This document shows positions 1 through 5,914 of a DNA stretch of 17,077 nucleotides, piece after piece. This DNA comes from Candidatus Beckwithbacteria bacterium (GTDB lineage: Bacteria; Patescibacteriota; Microgenomatia; UBA1400; UBA1449). Made by a program: the position numbers and the translations under genes. The notes under the pieces are model-generated. The model had not been told where the DNA came from and ran no database searches. It saw only the letters and a program-made list of their open reading frames with translations. Each line of letters starts with the position of its first letter. Position 1 is the first letter of the stretch. The stretch is from NCBI GenBank assembly GCA_012798485.1, contig JAAZND010000081.1, forward strand, positions 1 to 17,077, written 5' to 3'.

Positions 1-132
1 GATGAATTAATTGATATACTAGAGGAGATAAATAATCGACCTAGAAAATGTCTTAACTATTACACTCCTAAAGAAAAGTTTGATGAAGAATTACAAAAGT
101 TAAAAAATAGCAAGTGTTGCGATTACACTTAG
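1..132 (+). CDS. IS30-family transposase, C-terminal fragment (5' end outside window)
   Basis: An open frame runs from the first base to a TAG at 130-132, giving 43 residues. It contains INNRPRKCLNYYTPKEKF, which matches the end of the DDE integrase domain of IS30-family transposases, where a helix with the catalytic Glu is followed by N-x-R-P-R-K-x-L-x-Y-x-T-P-x-E. The tail ends in a Cys-Cys pair, as in many IS30 members. The enzyme cuts and joins IS ends; only its last part is visible, so whether the element is intact cannot be judged. Family assignment is from remembered motifs and is fairly sure. Confidence 0.8.
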   Translation, partial: DELIDILEEINNRPRKCLNYYTPKEKFDEELQKLKNSKCCDYT

Positions 133-150
133 AATTCAGGGATCAATTTA
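109..150. mobile_element. probable right end of the IS30-type element
   Basis: In IS30-family elements the terminal inverted repeat commonly overlaps or directly follows the transposase stop. The stretch from the GTGTTGC at about 116 to AATTCAGGG at about 142 has the look of such an end. The left end lies outside the window, so the repeat cannot be confirmed and the exact border is a guess. Confidence 0.3.
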
Positions 151-261
151 AAATTTTTTATTCTGATATAATAAGCAATTATTAAAAAATGTATGATTTA
201 TTTTTATAACTAATATCAAGTTATACTTAATTTAAAATTATAAAAATAAATAAAATCCACA

Positions 262-606
262 ATGCCAGAAGAAGTAATTAGACATTTTAATTTTCAGGAA
301 ATGGCAGGTGTAATCTCGGAAGGCTATTTATTAAGTACAGTCGAATTTGAAGTTATGCTACACCTAGGTTTAGCTTACTGGCAACAACTTGCACAAACAG
401 GTGGGAATAATGCTCACTTTGCTGAAGCTCTTGCATCTTCTTATTTTAAAGCACTATATGGCGGGCCAATAGCAAAAAAAGAATTTTGCAATACAGAGGC
501 AGAGTATTTTTACCAAAAAGCTGAAACTATAAAAAATCCAAAAGCAGCATTATTGTTAAAACAAAAAGCCGATAATTGGAGAAAAATGGGAAAACTTTTA
601 TATTAG
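262..606 (+). CDS. hypothetical protein, 114 aa, soluble, mostly helical
   Basis: I do not recognise this protein. It starts at ATG 262 and ends at TAG 604-606. It has no signal peptide or membrane segment. It is rich in Ala, Leu, Lys and aromatic residues and looks helical: residues about 25-70 form long amphipathic stretches with ALASSYFKALYGG, and residues 80-110 are Lys-rich. The alternation of Ala and Tyr-Phe residues would fit a small helical-repeat (TPR-like) domain, but that is a weak inference. No Shine-Dalgarno site is seen; TAAAAT ends six bases before the ATG, so a leaderless start is possible. It is one of only two complete plus-strand genes and sits between an IS tail and a terminator shared with the convergent membrane-protein gene. 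Confidence 0.6.
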   Translation: MPEEVIRHFNFQEMAGVISEGYLLSTVEFEVMLHLGLAYWQQLAQTGGNNAHFAEALASSYFKALYGGPIAKKEFCNTEAEYFYQKAETIKNPKAALLLKQKADNWRKMGKLLY

Positions 607-627
607 AATAAGTAAATTTTCAAACAT

Positions 628-660
628 AAAAAAGCCCAGTTTAACAAACCGGGCTAATTA
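628..660 (-). terminator. intrinsic terminator of the membrane-protein gene (possibly bidirectional)
   Basis: An inverted repeat at 633-655 pairs AGCCCAGTTT with AAACCGGGCT around an AAC loop, with one mismatch. On the minus strand it is followed by a run of six T (628-633), so it terminates the gene that ends at 679. On the plus strand it is followed only by AATTATTT, a weaker tail that may also stop the 262-606 transcript. Confidence 0.85.
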
Positions 661-678
661 TTTCCAAAAAACATCTTT

Positions 679-2025
679 TTAATTTCCCTGAAAATCTATA
701 TTTTGATCCTCTCCTATTCTCTCATAGCTGTTTGTATCGCTATCGTAATTTTCTTCCTCAGCAACAACTTCTGTCAAACCACCATTTTCATTAAGCTTGA
801 ATATTTGTTCATAATAAGTGTCTTTGTCTTCAGGGTTAAAACTCACTACCAGCTGACCATCAACCAAATCCCAATTGCCATTTTCAAGATAAACATCTTC
901 TCCGGTTCCATAAACTATAATTTTGGAAGCAATCCCATTTTTTTTGATTTTTAAAGTAGTGGCAACTTCTCCATATTCAGCATCAGTAGTATTCTGTATA
1001 TATTCTCCCAAAAAGTTTTCATCCATTGTTTTATCAATATCCAAATTTAGCTCTTTATCAAGATCATTAATGATTTCTTGTTTAAAGTCGCCCTTTTCTA
1101 AAGAATTCAAGCCTTGTTTTGCTAAATTACCAAAAACAAAAACCATCCCAACAATCATCACTATTCCAACAATCCAGCCGATTAAAGAAACAATATAAAC
1201 CCATGCAAGACTAGTTTTCGTATCCCAATCAGTCTGTTCTTTAGCTTCTTTATAAAGCAAAATAAAATAAGCCATACTTAACCATGGCAAAATCAAATTT
1301 GCTAAAAAAGTAATGATTCCAGACATAAAGGTTAAAGATTCAGAGACAGAATTAAGAATCCCTGGAATAATCGCCAAAAATACAATATAAAGACCAAGAA
1401 AAGCTAACCAGCGAACAAAAATCGGACCAAAATTCTGTGAAACAATGGTATAACTGCCTTTTAAAGCCTGAAAATATTTTTTTCCTGATAAAACAACTTC
1501 AAGATTGGTCCAAGCGAGAAAAATAGTAAAAATAATCGCCGGGAATACAAATAACCAAAGTCCTCCAAAAATAACTAAATTTAGAAAAAAACTTGTTAAA
1601 AATAAAGGAATAATCAGGTTAAATCCCTTTTTGAAAGCTTCAGATAAAGTGATCTTTTCATCCGAACCTATAATTAAAATTGAAGCAATCGATACAATTG
1701 CTTGGAAAATAATGAAGACAATCACGAAAATTACCAATACTAATCCAAAAGTAATTAAAATCGAAGGGTCAATTTTGCTTAAAAGTGATTCAAAATTAAA
1801 ATTAGACAAATTAGCTAAACTTAAACCCAGATAAGAACCTAAAATAAAGAAAAGTATAAAAACAAAAAGAGCCGAACAAATAAAAGCGAATGCAAAAGAG
1901 ATTAAAATTAAAACAACCATTTGTCCTAACCTATCTACAAACAAATCCCAAGCACTGACAAATAAATCTTTAATCGGCATAAAGTCAGTAATTTGTGCCT
2001 CTGATTTAGTTTTTGATCCTGTCAT
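679..2025 (-). CDS. polytopic membrane protein with C-terminal soluble domain, 448 aa
   Basis: The first 300 residues hold about six hydrophobic segments (roughly 36-66, 88-119, 136-170, 201-225, 236-257 and 274-300), arranged like the bacterial integral-membrane families of the YciC/GdpD-membrane-domain type. A short cytoplasmic N-tail precedes them. From about 305 to 448 the protein is polar and acidic, with a beta-rich part around LKIKKNGIASKIIVYG and YLENGNWDLVDGQLVVSF that recalls small lipocalin-like or META-type barrels; this part is probably outside the membrane. Function is unknown and the family resemblance is a weak inference. The ATG at 2025 has no Shine-Dalgarno site; a second Met at residue 16 is possible. 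It has its own promoter (2090-2118) and terminator (628-660), so it is likely monocistronic. Confidence 0.8.
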   Translation of the reverse strand: MTGSKTKSEAQITDFMPIKDLFVSAWDLFVDRLGQMVVLILISFAFAFICSALFVFILFFILGSYLGLSLANLSNFNFESLLSKIDPSILITFGLVLVIFVIVFIIFQAIVSIASILIIGSDEKITLSEAFKKGFNLIIPLFLTSFFLNLVIFGGLWLFVFPAIIFTIFLAWTNLEVVLSGKKYFQALKGSYTIVSQNFGPIFVRWLAFLGLYIVFLAIIPGILNSVSESLTFMSGIITFLANLILPWLSMAYFILLYKEAKEQTDWDTKTSLAWVYIVSLIGWIVGIVMIVGMVFVFGNLAKQGLNSLEKGDFKQEIINDLDKELNLDIDKTMDENFLGEYIQNTTDAEYGEVATTLKIKKNGIASKIIVYGTGEDVYLENGNWDLVDGQLVVSFNPEDKDTYYEQIFKLNENGGLTEVVAEEENYDSDTNSYERIGEDQNIDFQGN

Positions 2026-2035
2026 TAAATTTTAA

Positions 2036-2066
2036 TTTATCTGCTTTAAAAAATGAAACAGATAAA
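2036..2066 (-). promoter_or_regulatory. 8-bp hairpin in the leader of the membrane-protein gene
   Basis: TTTATCTG at 2036-2043 is perfectly complementary to CAGATAAA at 2059-2066, with a 15-base loop. It lies 10 bases before the ATG at 2025, inside the predicted 5' leader. It has no T run and is not a convincing terminator; it could hide the start site or be chance in AT-rich DNA. Confidence 0.35.
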
Positions 2067-2089
2067 ATAATTAACCTGATAATAATTCC

Positions 2090-2118
2090 ATTATATGGAT
2101 AAAAAATGCATTTAGCAA
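2090..2118 (-). promoter_or_regulatory. sigma70-like promoter for the membrane-protein gene
   Basis: On the minus strand TTGCTA (2113-2118) is followed after exactly 17 bases by a perfect TATAAT (2090-2095). Predicted initiation is near 2083, giving a leader of about 58 bases to the ATG at 2025. The spacing and the perfect -10 make this one of the better promoter candidates in the window. Confidence 0.6.
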
Positions 2119-2157
2119 TGTGCGTTTGCTGTATTTTAACTGAAAGAAATAATAGTA

Positions 2158-2559
2158 TTATTCGTGATGAAAACCTAATAAATGCAACATTCCGTGCTCC
2201 GTTAATTGATTAATTTCTTCATCAATTAATAATTTGTGTAGATTTGCTTGGCGTCTGGCTTGAGGATAAGAAATAAAAATGGTACCAAGACGTAAAAGAT
2301 TATCTGGGTTGTCGATAAAATCTTTTTTTTTATTGATAAAATAATCATCCTGTAAGGGAAAAGATAAAACATCTGTAGTCTCATCAATTTTGAGATATAT
2401 TTTTTTTAGTTCTCTCATTTTGCGATCCCCAATAATATTTACTTCCACTTCAAAATCATCTTCAACTTGACGAGCTGCCAGCATTGTAATAATCGCTTTT
2501 TTAATTATCTTTCTTCTAATAGGATAACGTGAGCTGGATTTAATAATGATATTAATCAT
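2158..2559 (-). CDS. ybeY: endoribonuclease YbeY (rRNA maturation factor), C-terminally short
   Basis: YbeY is a single-strand endoribonuclease needed for 16S 3'-end maturation and ribosome quality control. Visible family marks are TDVLSFP at 62-68, LGTIFIS at 91-97, and the zinc motif H122-x3-H126-x5-H132 in HGMLHLLGFHH. All three metal ligands are present, but the protein ends one residue later and lacks the usual Met-x-x-x-E tail helix, so at 133 aa it is shorter than most homologues. The Arg normally found just before the TDVLSFP strand (the Y-R-G position) is Leu here, and the Asp in L-G-D-I is Thr. The ATG at 2559 lies only 11 bases beyond the stem of a terminator-like hairpin and has no Shine-Dalgarno site. 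Identity is secure; full catalytic competence is less so. Confidence 0.93.
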   Translation of the reverse strand: MINIIIKSSSRYPIRRKIIKKAIITMLAARQVEDDFEVEVNIIGDRKMRELKKIYLKIDETTDVLSFPLQDDYFINKKKDFIDNPDNLLRLGTIFISYPQARRQANLHKLLIDEEINQLTEHGMLHLLGFHHE

Positions 2560-2570
2560 TTAGATAAATT

Positions 2571-2597
2571 AAAAGGGTGCTTTTGGCACCCCTTTTT
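2571..2597 (-). terminator. terminator-like hairpin after yqeY, directly before ybeY
   Basis: GGGTGC at 2575-2580 pairs with GCACCC at 2586-2591 around TTTTG, extended by an A/T-rich base part with one bulge. On the minus strand it follows the yqeY stop (2618) and is followed by TTTTAATTTA. The U tract is short, so termination may be partial. ybeY begins at 2559, leaving no room for a separate promoter. Confidence 0.7.
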
Positions 2598-2617
2598 AAA
2601 AAACAATTTAAAGTAAA

Positions 2618-3052
2618 TTAACTGAGTTTTTGTTTCAAAAGTTCAGAAACTACTTTACCTTCGGCTTTCCCTGCAATTTTAGTCATTACAGTTTTCATTA
2701 CTTGTCCAAATTGAGGATTGTCTCCAGCACTTTTTAAAACTTCATCAATTATTTTGCCAATTTCTGTCTCAGTCATCATCTTTGGTAAATAAGTTTTGAT
2801 AAATTCTAATTCTGCGCTTTCTTTATCAATTAAATCCTGACGATTGCCCTGTCTATAAAAAACAAGGGCTTCTTCTCTTTTTTTGACTTCTTTTTGCAAA
2901 ATTTTCACTACCTCATCATCAGTCAATTCCTTCCTAGTATCTACTTCTACTTGTTTAATACTAGCCATGACAAAAGCCAAGGTTACGGACTTAAACTGGT
3001 CTCTTGCTTTTTTTGCGTTAATAAGATCAGAATATATTTGTTGTTTGAGCAT
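2618..3052 (-). CDS. yqeY: GatB/YqeY-domain protein
   Basis: A 144-residue soluble protein of normal length for the YqeY family, whose fold is shared with the tail domain of the GatB subunit of tRNA amidotransferase. Typical features are the start LKQQIYSDLINAKKARD, the block TRKELTDDEVVKILQKEVKKREE at about 39-61 (shown here in part), the central LEFIKTYLPKMMTETEI and the C-terminal GQVMKTVMTKIAGKAEGK followed by VSELLKQKL. A role in tRNA-dependent amidation or tRNA binding is assumed for the family but not proven. It lies 33 bases after rpsU and is probably cotranscribed with it, as in many bacteria. No Shine-Dalgarno site precedes the ATG at 3052. Confidence 0.93.
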   Translation of the reverse strand: MLKQQIYSDLINAKKARDQFKSVTLAFVMASIKQVEVDTRKELTDDEVVKILQKEVKKREEALVFYRQGNRQDLIDKESAELEFIKTYLPKMMTETEIGKIIDEVLKSAGDNPQFGQVMKTVMTKIAGKAEGKVVSELLKQKLS

Positions 3053-3085
3053 AAATTTAAAGAATAATTTTCTTAAATCTTAATT

Positions 3086-3286
3086 TTAAGATCTTTTTGC
3101 AGCTAATCTGCGCTTTCTTCGACGTCGGTATTCATTTTTCTTTTCTTTACGAATTTCAGAAGGTTTGCGATAAAATTCTCTGTCTTTAAGTTCAGTCAAA
3201 AGATCTTCTTGTAAAATTTTTTTCTTAAATTTTTTAATAACCTGATCGTTATTATCTTGAGGACCAGCAACTACGATCGTTGCCAT
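3086..3286 (-). CDS. rpsU: 30S ribosomal protein S21
   Basis: S21 binds 16S rRNA near the 3' end, next to the anti-Shine-Dalgarno region, and helps initiation. The 66-residue protein from ATG 3286 has the expected small helical layout: a short beta start (ATIVVAGPQDN), FKKKILQEDLLTELKDREFY, then a very basic tail with KKNEYRRRRKRRLAAKRS. An in-frame GTG at 3298 would add four residues, but it overlaps the purine-rich stretch GGGAAGGGGG (3298-3307), so that stretch can only serve the ATG. I therefore chose the ATG. It is first gene of a probable rpsU-yqeY unit with its own promoter and a structured leader. Confidence 0.93.
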   Translation of the reverse strand: MATIVVAGPQDNNDQVIKKFKKKILQEDLLTELKDREFYRKPSEIRKEKKNEYRRRRKRRLAAKRS

Positions 3287-3297
3287 GTCGGGATACA

Positions 3298-3307
3298 CCC
3301 CCTTCCC
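3298..3307 (-). promoter_or_regulatory. ribosome binding site deciding the rpsU start
   Basis: On the minus strand GGGAAGGGGG ends 11 bases before the ATG at 3286 and touches the alternative GTG at 3298. Spacing is somewhat long for the ATG but impossible for the GTG. It is one of only two clear purine-rich sites in a window where most genes have none. Confidence 0.6.
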
Positions 3308-3321
3308 TAATTTATAATTTA

Positions 3322-3362
3322 AAGTAAGGTCTTAAACAATACAAATAAAAGAGTCCTTACTT
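3322..3362 (-). promoter_or_regulatory. stem-loop in the rpsU 5' leader
   Basis: AAGTAAGGTCT at 3322-3332 is complementary to AGTCCTTACTT at 3352-3362 except for one central mismatch, with a 19-base loop. It lies between the candidate promoter at 3383-3412 and the rpsU ribosome binding site, with no T run on the minus-strand exit side. An autoregulatory ribosomal-protein leader is a reasonable inference, not shown. Confidence 0.5.
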
Positions 3363-3382
3363 ACCCTTTTTAAAAATAACTT

Positions 3383-3412
3383 ATAATATGTATTTTACAA
3401 AAAATTTTGCAA
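3383..3412 (-). promoter_or_regulatory. candidate promoter for rpsU-yqeY
   Basis: On the minus strand TTGCAA (3407-3412) and TATTAT (3383-3388) are separated by 18 bases. Initiation near 3376 would give a leader of about 90 bases that contains the stem-loop at 3322-3362. The promoter overlaps a 9-bp inverted repeat, ATGTATTTT at 3388-3396 with AAAATACAT at 3425-3433. Confidence 0.4.
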
Positions 3413-3443
3413 AAATGCTATCGGAAAATACATTAAAAACTGT

Positions 3444-4544
3444 CTACTTAGGATCAATCGCATACCTTGGTAACTCTACCTGAGTTATACCATTTCCCAT
3501 TGCTACTACCTGCTCACTTTTTGATAAGATCAAATTCTTCAAATTATGATTAACTATTGCTTCAGCATCTTTATAGGTTATAGCTCTAGAAGGATAAAAA
3601 GTTAAAGATTGATCATATGGGAGATTATTGCTAACAAAATCAATACAATATCTTGCTACCAGATTTCTTAAAGCACATCTTAATAAAAAAAATTCAGCAG
3701 CCTCTATACTAACTTTTCTTACTATTGTTTCAGCTATAAGATTTAACTCTTCTGGAGATTCGCTAAGAATTTCACTTTGATACATTTCTTCTAAAAAACC
3801 TTCTATCTTTGCGCTGTAAAAATGCCTCAATCTAGCAATCACATGATCTTTCAATGATACTCTTCCCATATGATAAAACCACGTATCAGCAATTGCTATT
3901 TTTTCTCTAGGTATAGCTCTACTAATTAAACTCTCAGAGGCTTGATGATATTTCCCATGCATACCGATAGCTATATTTGTATCAACCAAAACTAAAGATT
4001 CTTTGATTTTCATTTTATTAATATCTAACCCGGAAAAACCAAATGTTTCTAAAATCGGTAATATCCTAGGATCTTTATCTCCTTCAAAAACCTGATACCA
4101 AAATTTTTCTTCCTCAGATAATTTTACCTGATTTTTCAACCAATCTAGTGGATATACTCTATGTTGTGTTGCAACTAAAACAGTCCCATTACCTTTGGCT
4201 TCTTGCATTTTAAGTAAACAATCTGGTTCTCTATAAATATCTGCATCAGTAATAAATATAGCGGGAGAATAACCTTGTTCATTTATATAATTAGCAAAAT
4301 GAGACACTGAAGCAGCTCTATTAGCATCTGGTAGATGCATAATCCTAATTCTAGGATCATTATTTCCATAACTTCTTAGTCTTCTCTGATTTGTTTCCGG
4401 TCCATTGACTATAAAAAAAATCTGAGCACTAATATCGCTATCCAATCCTGCTAAACAAGTACTTAAATTAGCTACACAACGAGAGAAGACTTTTCTATTC
4501 TCATTTTCATGAAATGGAACACCTATAAAAATTTCTTGCATCAT
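3444..4544 (-). CDS. GT2-like (GT-A fold) glycosyltransferase, 366 aa
   Basis: The N-terminal half looks like a GT-A glycosyltransferase: a beta start EIFIGVPFHENEN, a second strand IFFIVNGPE at about 42-50, and FITDADIYREPDCLLKM around 97-113 whose D100-A-D102 is the DxD motif that holds the metal and nucleotide-sugar. The C-terminal half is helical, without membrane segments, and I do not recognise it, so donor and acceptor are unknown. It starts with ATG-ATG at 4544; TATAAT lies exactly six bases upstream, so translation is probably leaderless. It is separated from the preceding DHH-type gene by a bulged inverted repeat and likely has its own transcript. The assignment to GT2 rests on the fold signature only. 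Confidence 0.75.
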   Translation of the reverse strand: MMQEIFIGVPFHENENRKVFSRCVANLSTCLAGLDSDISAQIFFIVNGPETNQRRLRSYGNNDPRIRIMHLPDANRAASVSHFANYINEQGYSPAIFITDADIYREPDCLLKMQEAKGNGTVLVATQHRVYPLDWLKNQVKLSEEEKFWYQVFEGDKDPRILPILETFGFSGLDINKMKIKESLVLVDTNIAIGMHGKYHQASESLISRAIPREKIAIADTWFYHMGRVSLKDHVIARLRHFYSAKIEGFLEEMYQSEILSESPEELNLIAETIVRKVSIEAAEFFLLRCALRNLVARYCIDFVSNNLPYDQSLTFYPSRAITYKDAEAIVNHNLKNLILSKSEQVVAMGNGITQVELPRYAIDPK

Positions 4545-4550
4545 GGAGCT

Positions 4551-4556
4551 ATTATA
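4551..4556 (-). promoter_or_regulatory. -10 box placed for a leaderless transcript of the GT2-like gene
   Basis: A perfect TATAAT on the minus strand is followed by six bases (AGCTCC) and then the ATG at 4544. Initiation seven bases after the -10 would begin at the A of the ATG. The -35 region is poor. Confidence 0.45.
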
Positions 4557-4559
4557 TAC

Positions 4560-4607
4560 TTTAGGAGAAATTTAATTTATCTTTATTAGGTTAAATTAAA
4601 TCCTAAA
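4560..4607 (-). promoter_or_regulatory. bulged inverted repeat over the DHH-gene stop and upstream of the GT2-like promoter
   Basis: TTTAGGA (4560-4566) plus TTTAATTTA (4571-4579) match TAAATTAAA (4592-4600) plus TCCTAAA (4601-4607) perfectly in inverted order; the only asymmetry is a four-base bulge GAAA at 4567-4570, with a 12-base loop. It includes the stop codon of the upstream gene at 4596-4598 and ends four bases from the -10 box. It lacks a U tract, so it may be an mRNA 3' end or an operator rather than a standard terminator. Confidence 0.45.
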
Positions 4608-5426
4608 AAGCTCAAGCAGTTGGTCTAAATTTAATTTGGAAAAAACACTGTTGGGATTTTTATAACTCCCATTTAAAAGCATTTTTTTGGAAGCATGCAA
4701 AAACCATGTTGCTTCTGGATCCATCTGTTTAACTTTAATAAAGGCTTCAGTTAAATCCACTTTTGATCCAGGATTACCTTTAATTCTCACCATTCCTTCC
4801 GGATCTTTACGAATGACTAAAACATAACCCATTTTTTGAGCAGTTGGTATTACCTCATCATTTTTAGTTTCAACAGCCAAAGCCATTCCCCATTGGCAGT
4901 TAAATTCTTTACCTTTACTTATTTCCTGTTCTGCCTGTACTTTTAGTTTTATCATTGTATAAACTCCATCAAGACAAGTTGAGCCAAAATCAATCAGTCC
5001 TTGATCGGTTAAAGTATTATTGTGTTTCAACCCATCTAAAATTTCAGAAAGGACAAATTGATAACGGTCATTTCTTGCTTCTGACCAACAACATTCTTTA
5101 AAATGATCAATTTGTAAAACTATCTCCACTAATCTTTCTAAAGCCTCATTTTTTTTAAGATTAGAATATTTGTTTTGTAAAAAAGCCAAAACTAAAGTGG
5201 CAGCACAAATATATTCTCCAGTTTGATGATGGTCAAATTGTCCAAAACCGGTATCTACATGAACAATATCCGAATCACTATCTACTTTTTGATTTTGCCA
5301 GGTTGTCCCAGCCGGAATAAAATCTATAGAAGCATCAGAAAAATCCTGTTCAAAGCGACGCAAAAGCCAAACACTGGCAATTGCATCAAGATCCGGATTG
5401 ATATGAGTAATTATTAATTTTGACAT
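4596..5426 (-). CDS. DHH/MYG1-like putative metal-dependent phosphoesterase, 276 aa
   Basis: From ATG 5426 the protein starts MSKLIITHINPDLDAIASVW, the DHH-superfamily first motif (H8, D12 and D14 as metal ligands). A second motif VDTGFGQFDHHQTG has D58 and D65-H66-H67. The first motif resembles RecJ/NrnA-type DHH enzymes; the second resembles MYG1 (UPF0160) proteins, which are related 3'-5' RNA exonucleases. A nuclease or phosphoesterase acting in the cytoplasm is likely, substrate unknown. The C-terminal 200 residues match no domain I can name; no glycine-rich DHHA1 motif is obvious. A TTG at 5441 would add five residues, but the ATG matches the family start better. The flanking AT-rich segment 5427-5480 has no Shine-Dalgarno site. 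Confidence 0.7.
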   Translation of the reverse strand: MSKLIITHINPDLDAIASVWLLRRFEQDFSDASIDFIPAGTTWQNQKVDSDSDIVHVDTGFGQFDHHQTGEYICAATLVLAFLQNKYSNLKKNEALERLVEIVLQIDHFKECCWSEARNDRYQFVLSEILDGLKHNNTLTDQGLIDFGSTCLDGVYTMIKLKVQAEQEISKGKEFNCQWGMALAVETKNDEVIPTAQKMGYVLVIRKDPEGMVRIKGNPGSKVDLTEAFIKVKQMDPEATWFLHASKKMLLNGSYKNPNSVFSKLNLDQLLELFRI

Positions 5427-5476
5427 AGCAATAATTTGCAATTTATAATTTTTAATTTGAATTCAATTTGTAAAAA

Positions 5477-5847
5477 TTAATCTTTATTTTTTGAACTTGA
5501 AATTATTTTACTAAATATAAGGATAAACTCTTTATCCTCTTTCCATAAAATTCTTAATTCTTCTTTAAAATCAGTTAAGCCTAAACTAGACCCAAGTAAT
5601 TCCAATCAGTATAAAGTTTCTTTTGATTTTTTTTACAAAAATAAATCCTATTCTGAAAATCTTTTTTACTTGAGGCTCCATTTGCTTCTCTATAATTAGC
5701 TCCAATACTTGTTCCTGCTCTGAGACATTGGTCAACCAATGGATTAGTAATTATGTTTTTAGGAATTTTATTTAAAACTTTTATTAATCTTTTAGAAAAT
5801 TTTAATGTCCTTTCTTCTAAATCATAATTATTTTCAAATTTTGCCAT
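5477..5847 (-). pseudogene. decayed four-helix-bundle (23S rRNA intervening-sequence-like) protein gene
   Basis: From ATG 5847 the frame encodes YDLEERTLKFSKR, then CLRAGTSIGANYREANGASS and KKDFQNRI, the hallmarks of the four-helix-bundle family first found in 23S rRNA insertions and common as stand-alone genes in Patescibacteria. After about residue 72 the frame goes wrong and stops at 5583-5581. Shifting by one base at the run of eight A (5627-5634) restores the family pattern SKETLY-x-LELL, followed by 43 more open codons to TAA at 5477-5479. The x position, normally Trp, is TGA (5606-5608). So there are two independent lesions: a one-base loss in the A run and a TGG-to-TGA change. Repaired length is about 123 aa, normal for the family. 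A sequencing error could explain one lesion but hardly both. Confidence 0.8.
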
Positions 5848-5914
5848 TATAAATTGATTAAAAATTTTAAATTAAAAAGTTCAAATTTAAGTAAAATTTT
5901 TTTTAACTCTTAAC

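Noticed and set aside
703..1834. Several plus-strand open frames opposite the membrane-protein gene
   Set aside because: They are antisense shadows; the minus-strand frame has clear membrane segments and matched promoter and terminator.
3286..3298. rpsU start at the GTG at 3298
   Set aside because: It overlaps the purine-rich ribosome binding site; the ATG 12 bases further in gives a family-like N-terminus.
3388..3433. 9-bp inverted repeat as a terminator for the GT2-like gene
   Set aside because: Pure A/T-rich arms with a 28-base loop and no U tract; it fits better as chance or part of the rpsU promoter region.
5427..5441. DHH-type gene start at the TTG at 5441
   Set aside because: The ATG at 5426 places the first DHH motif at the usual distance from the N-terminus.
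5427..5914. tRNA or other stable RNA in the AT-rich gaps around the decayed gene
   Set aside because: No cloverleaf or conserved RNA motif was seen; the gaps hold only A/T-rich sequence.
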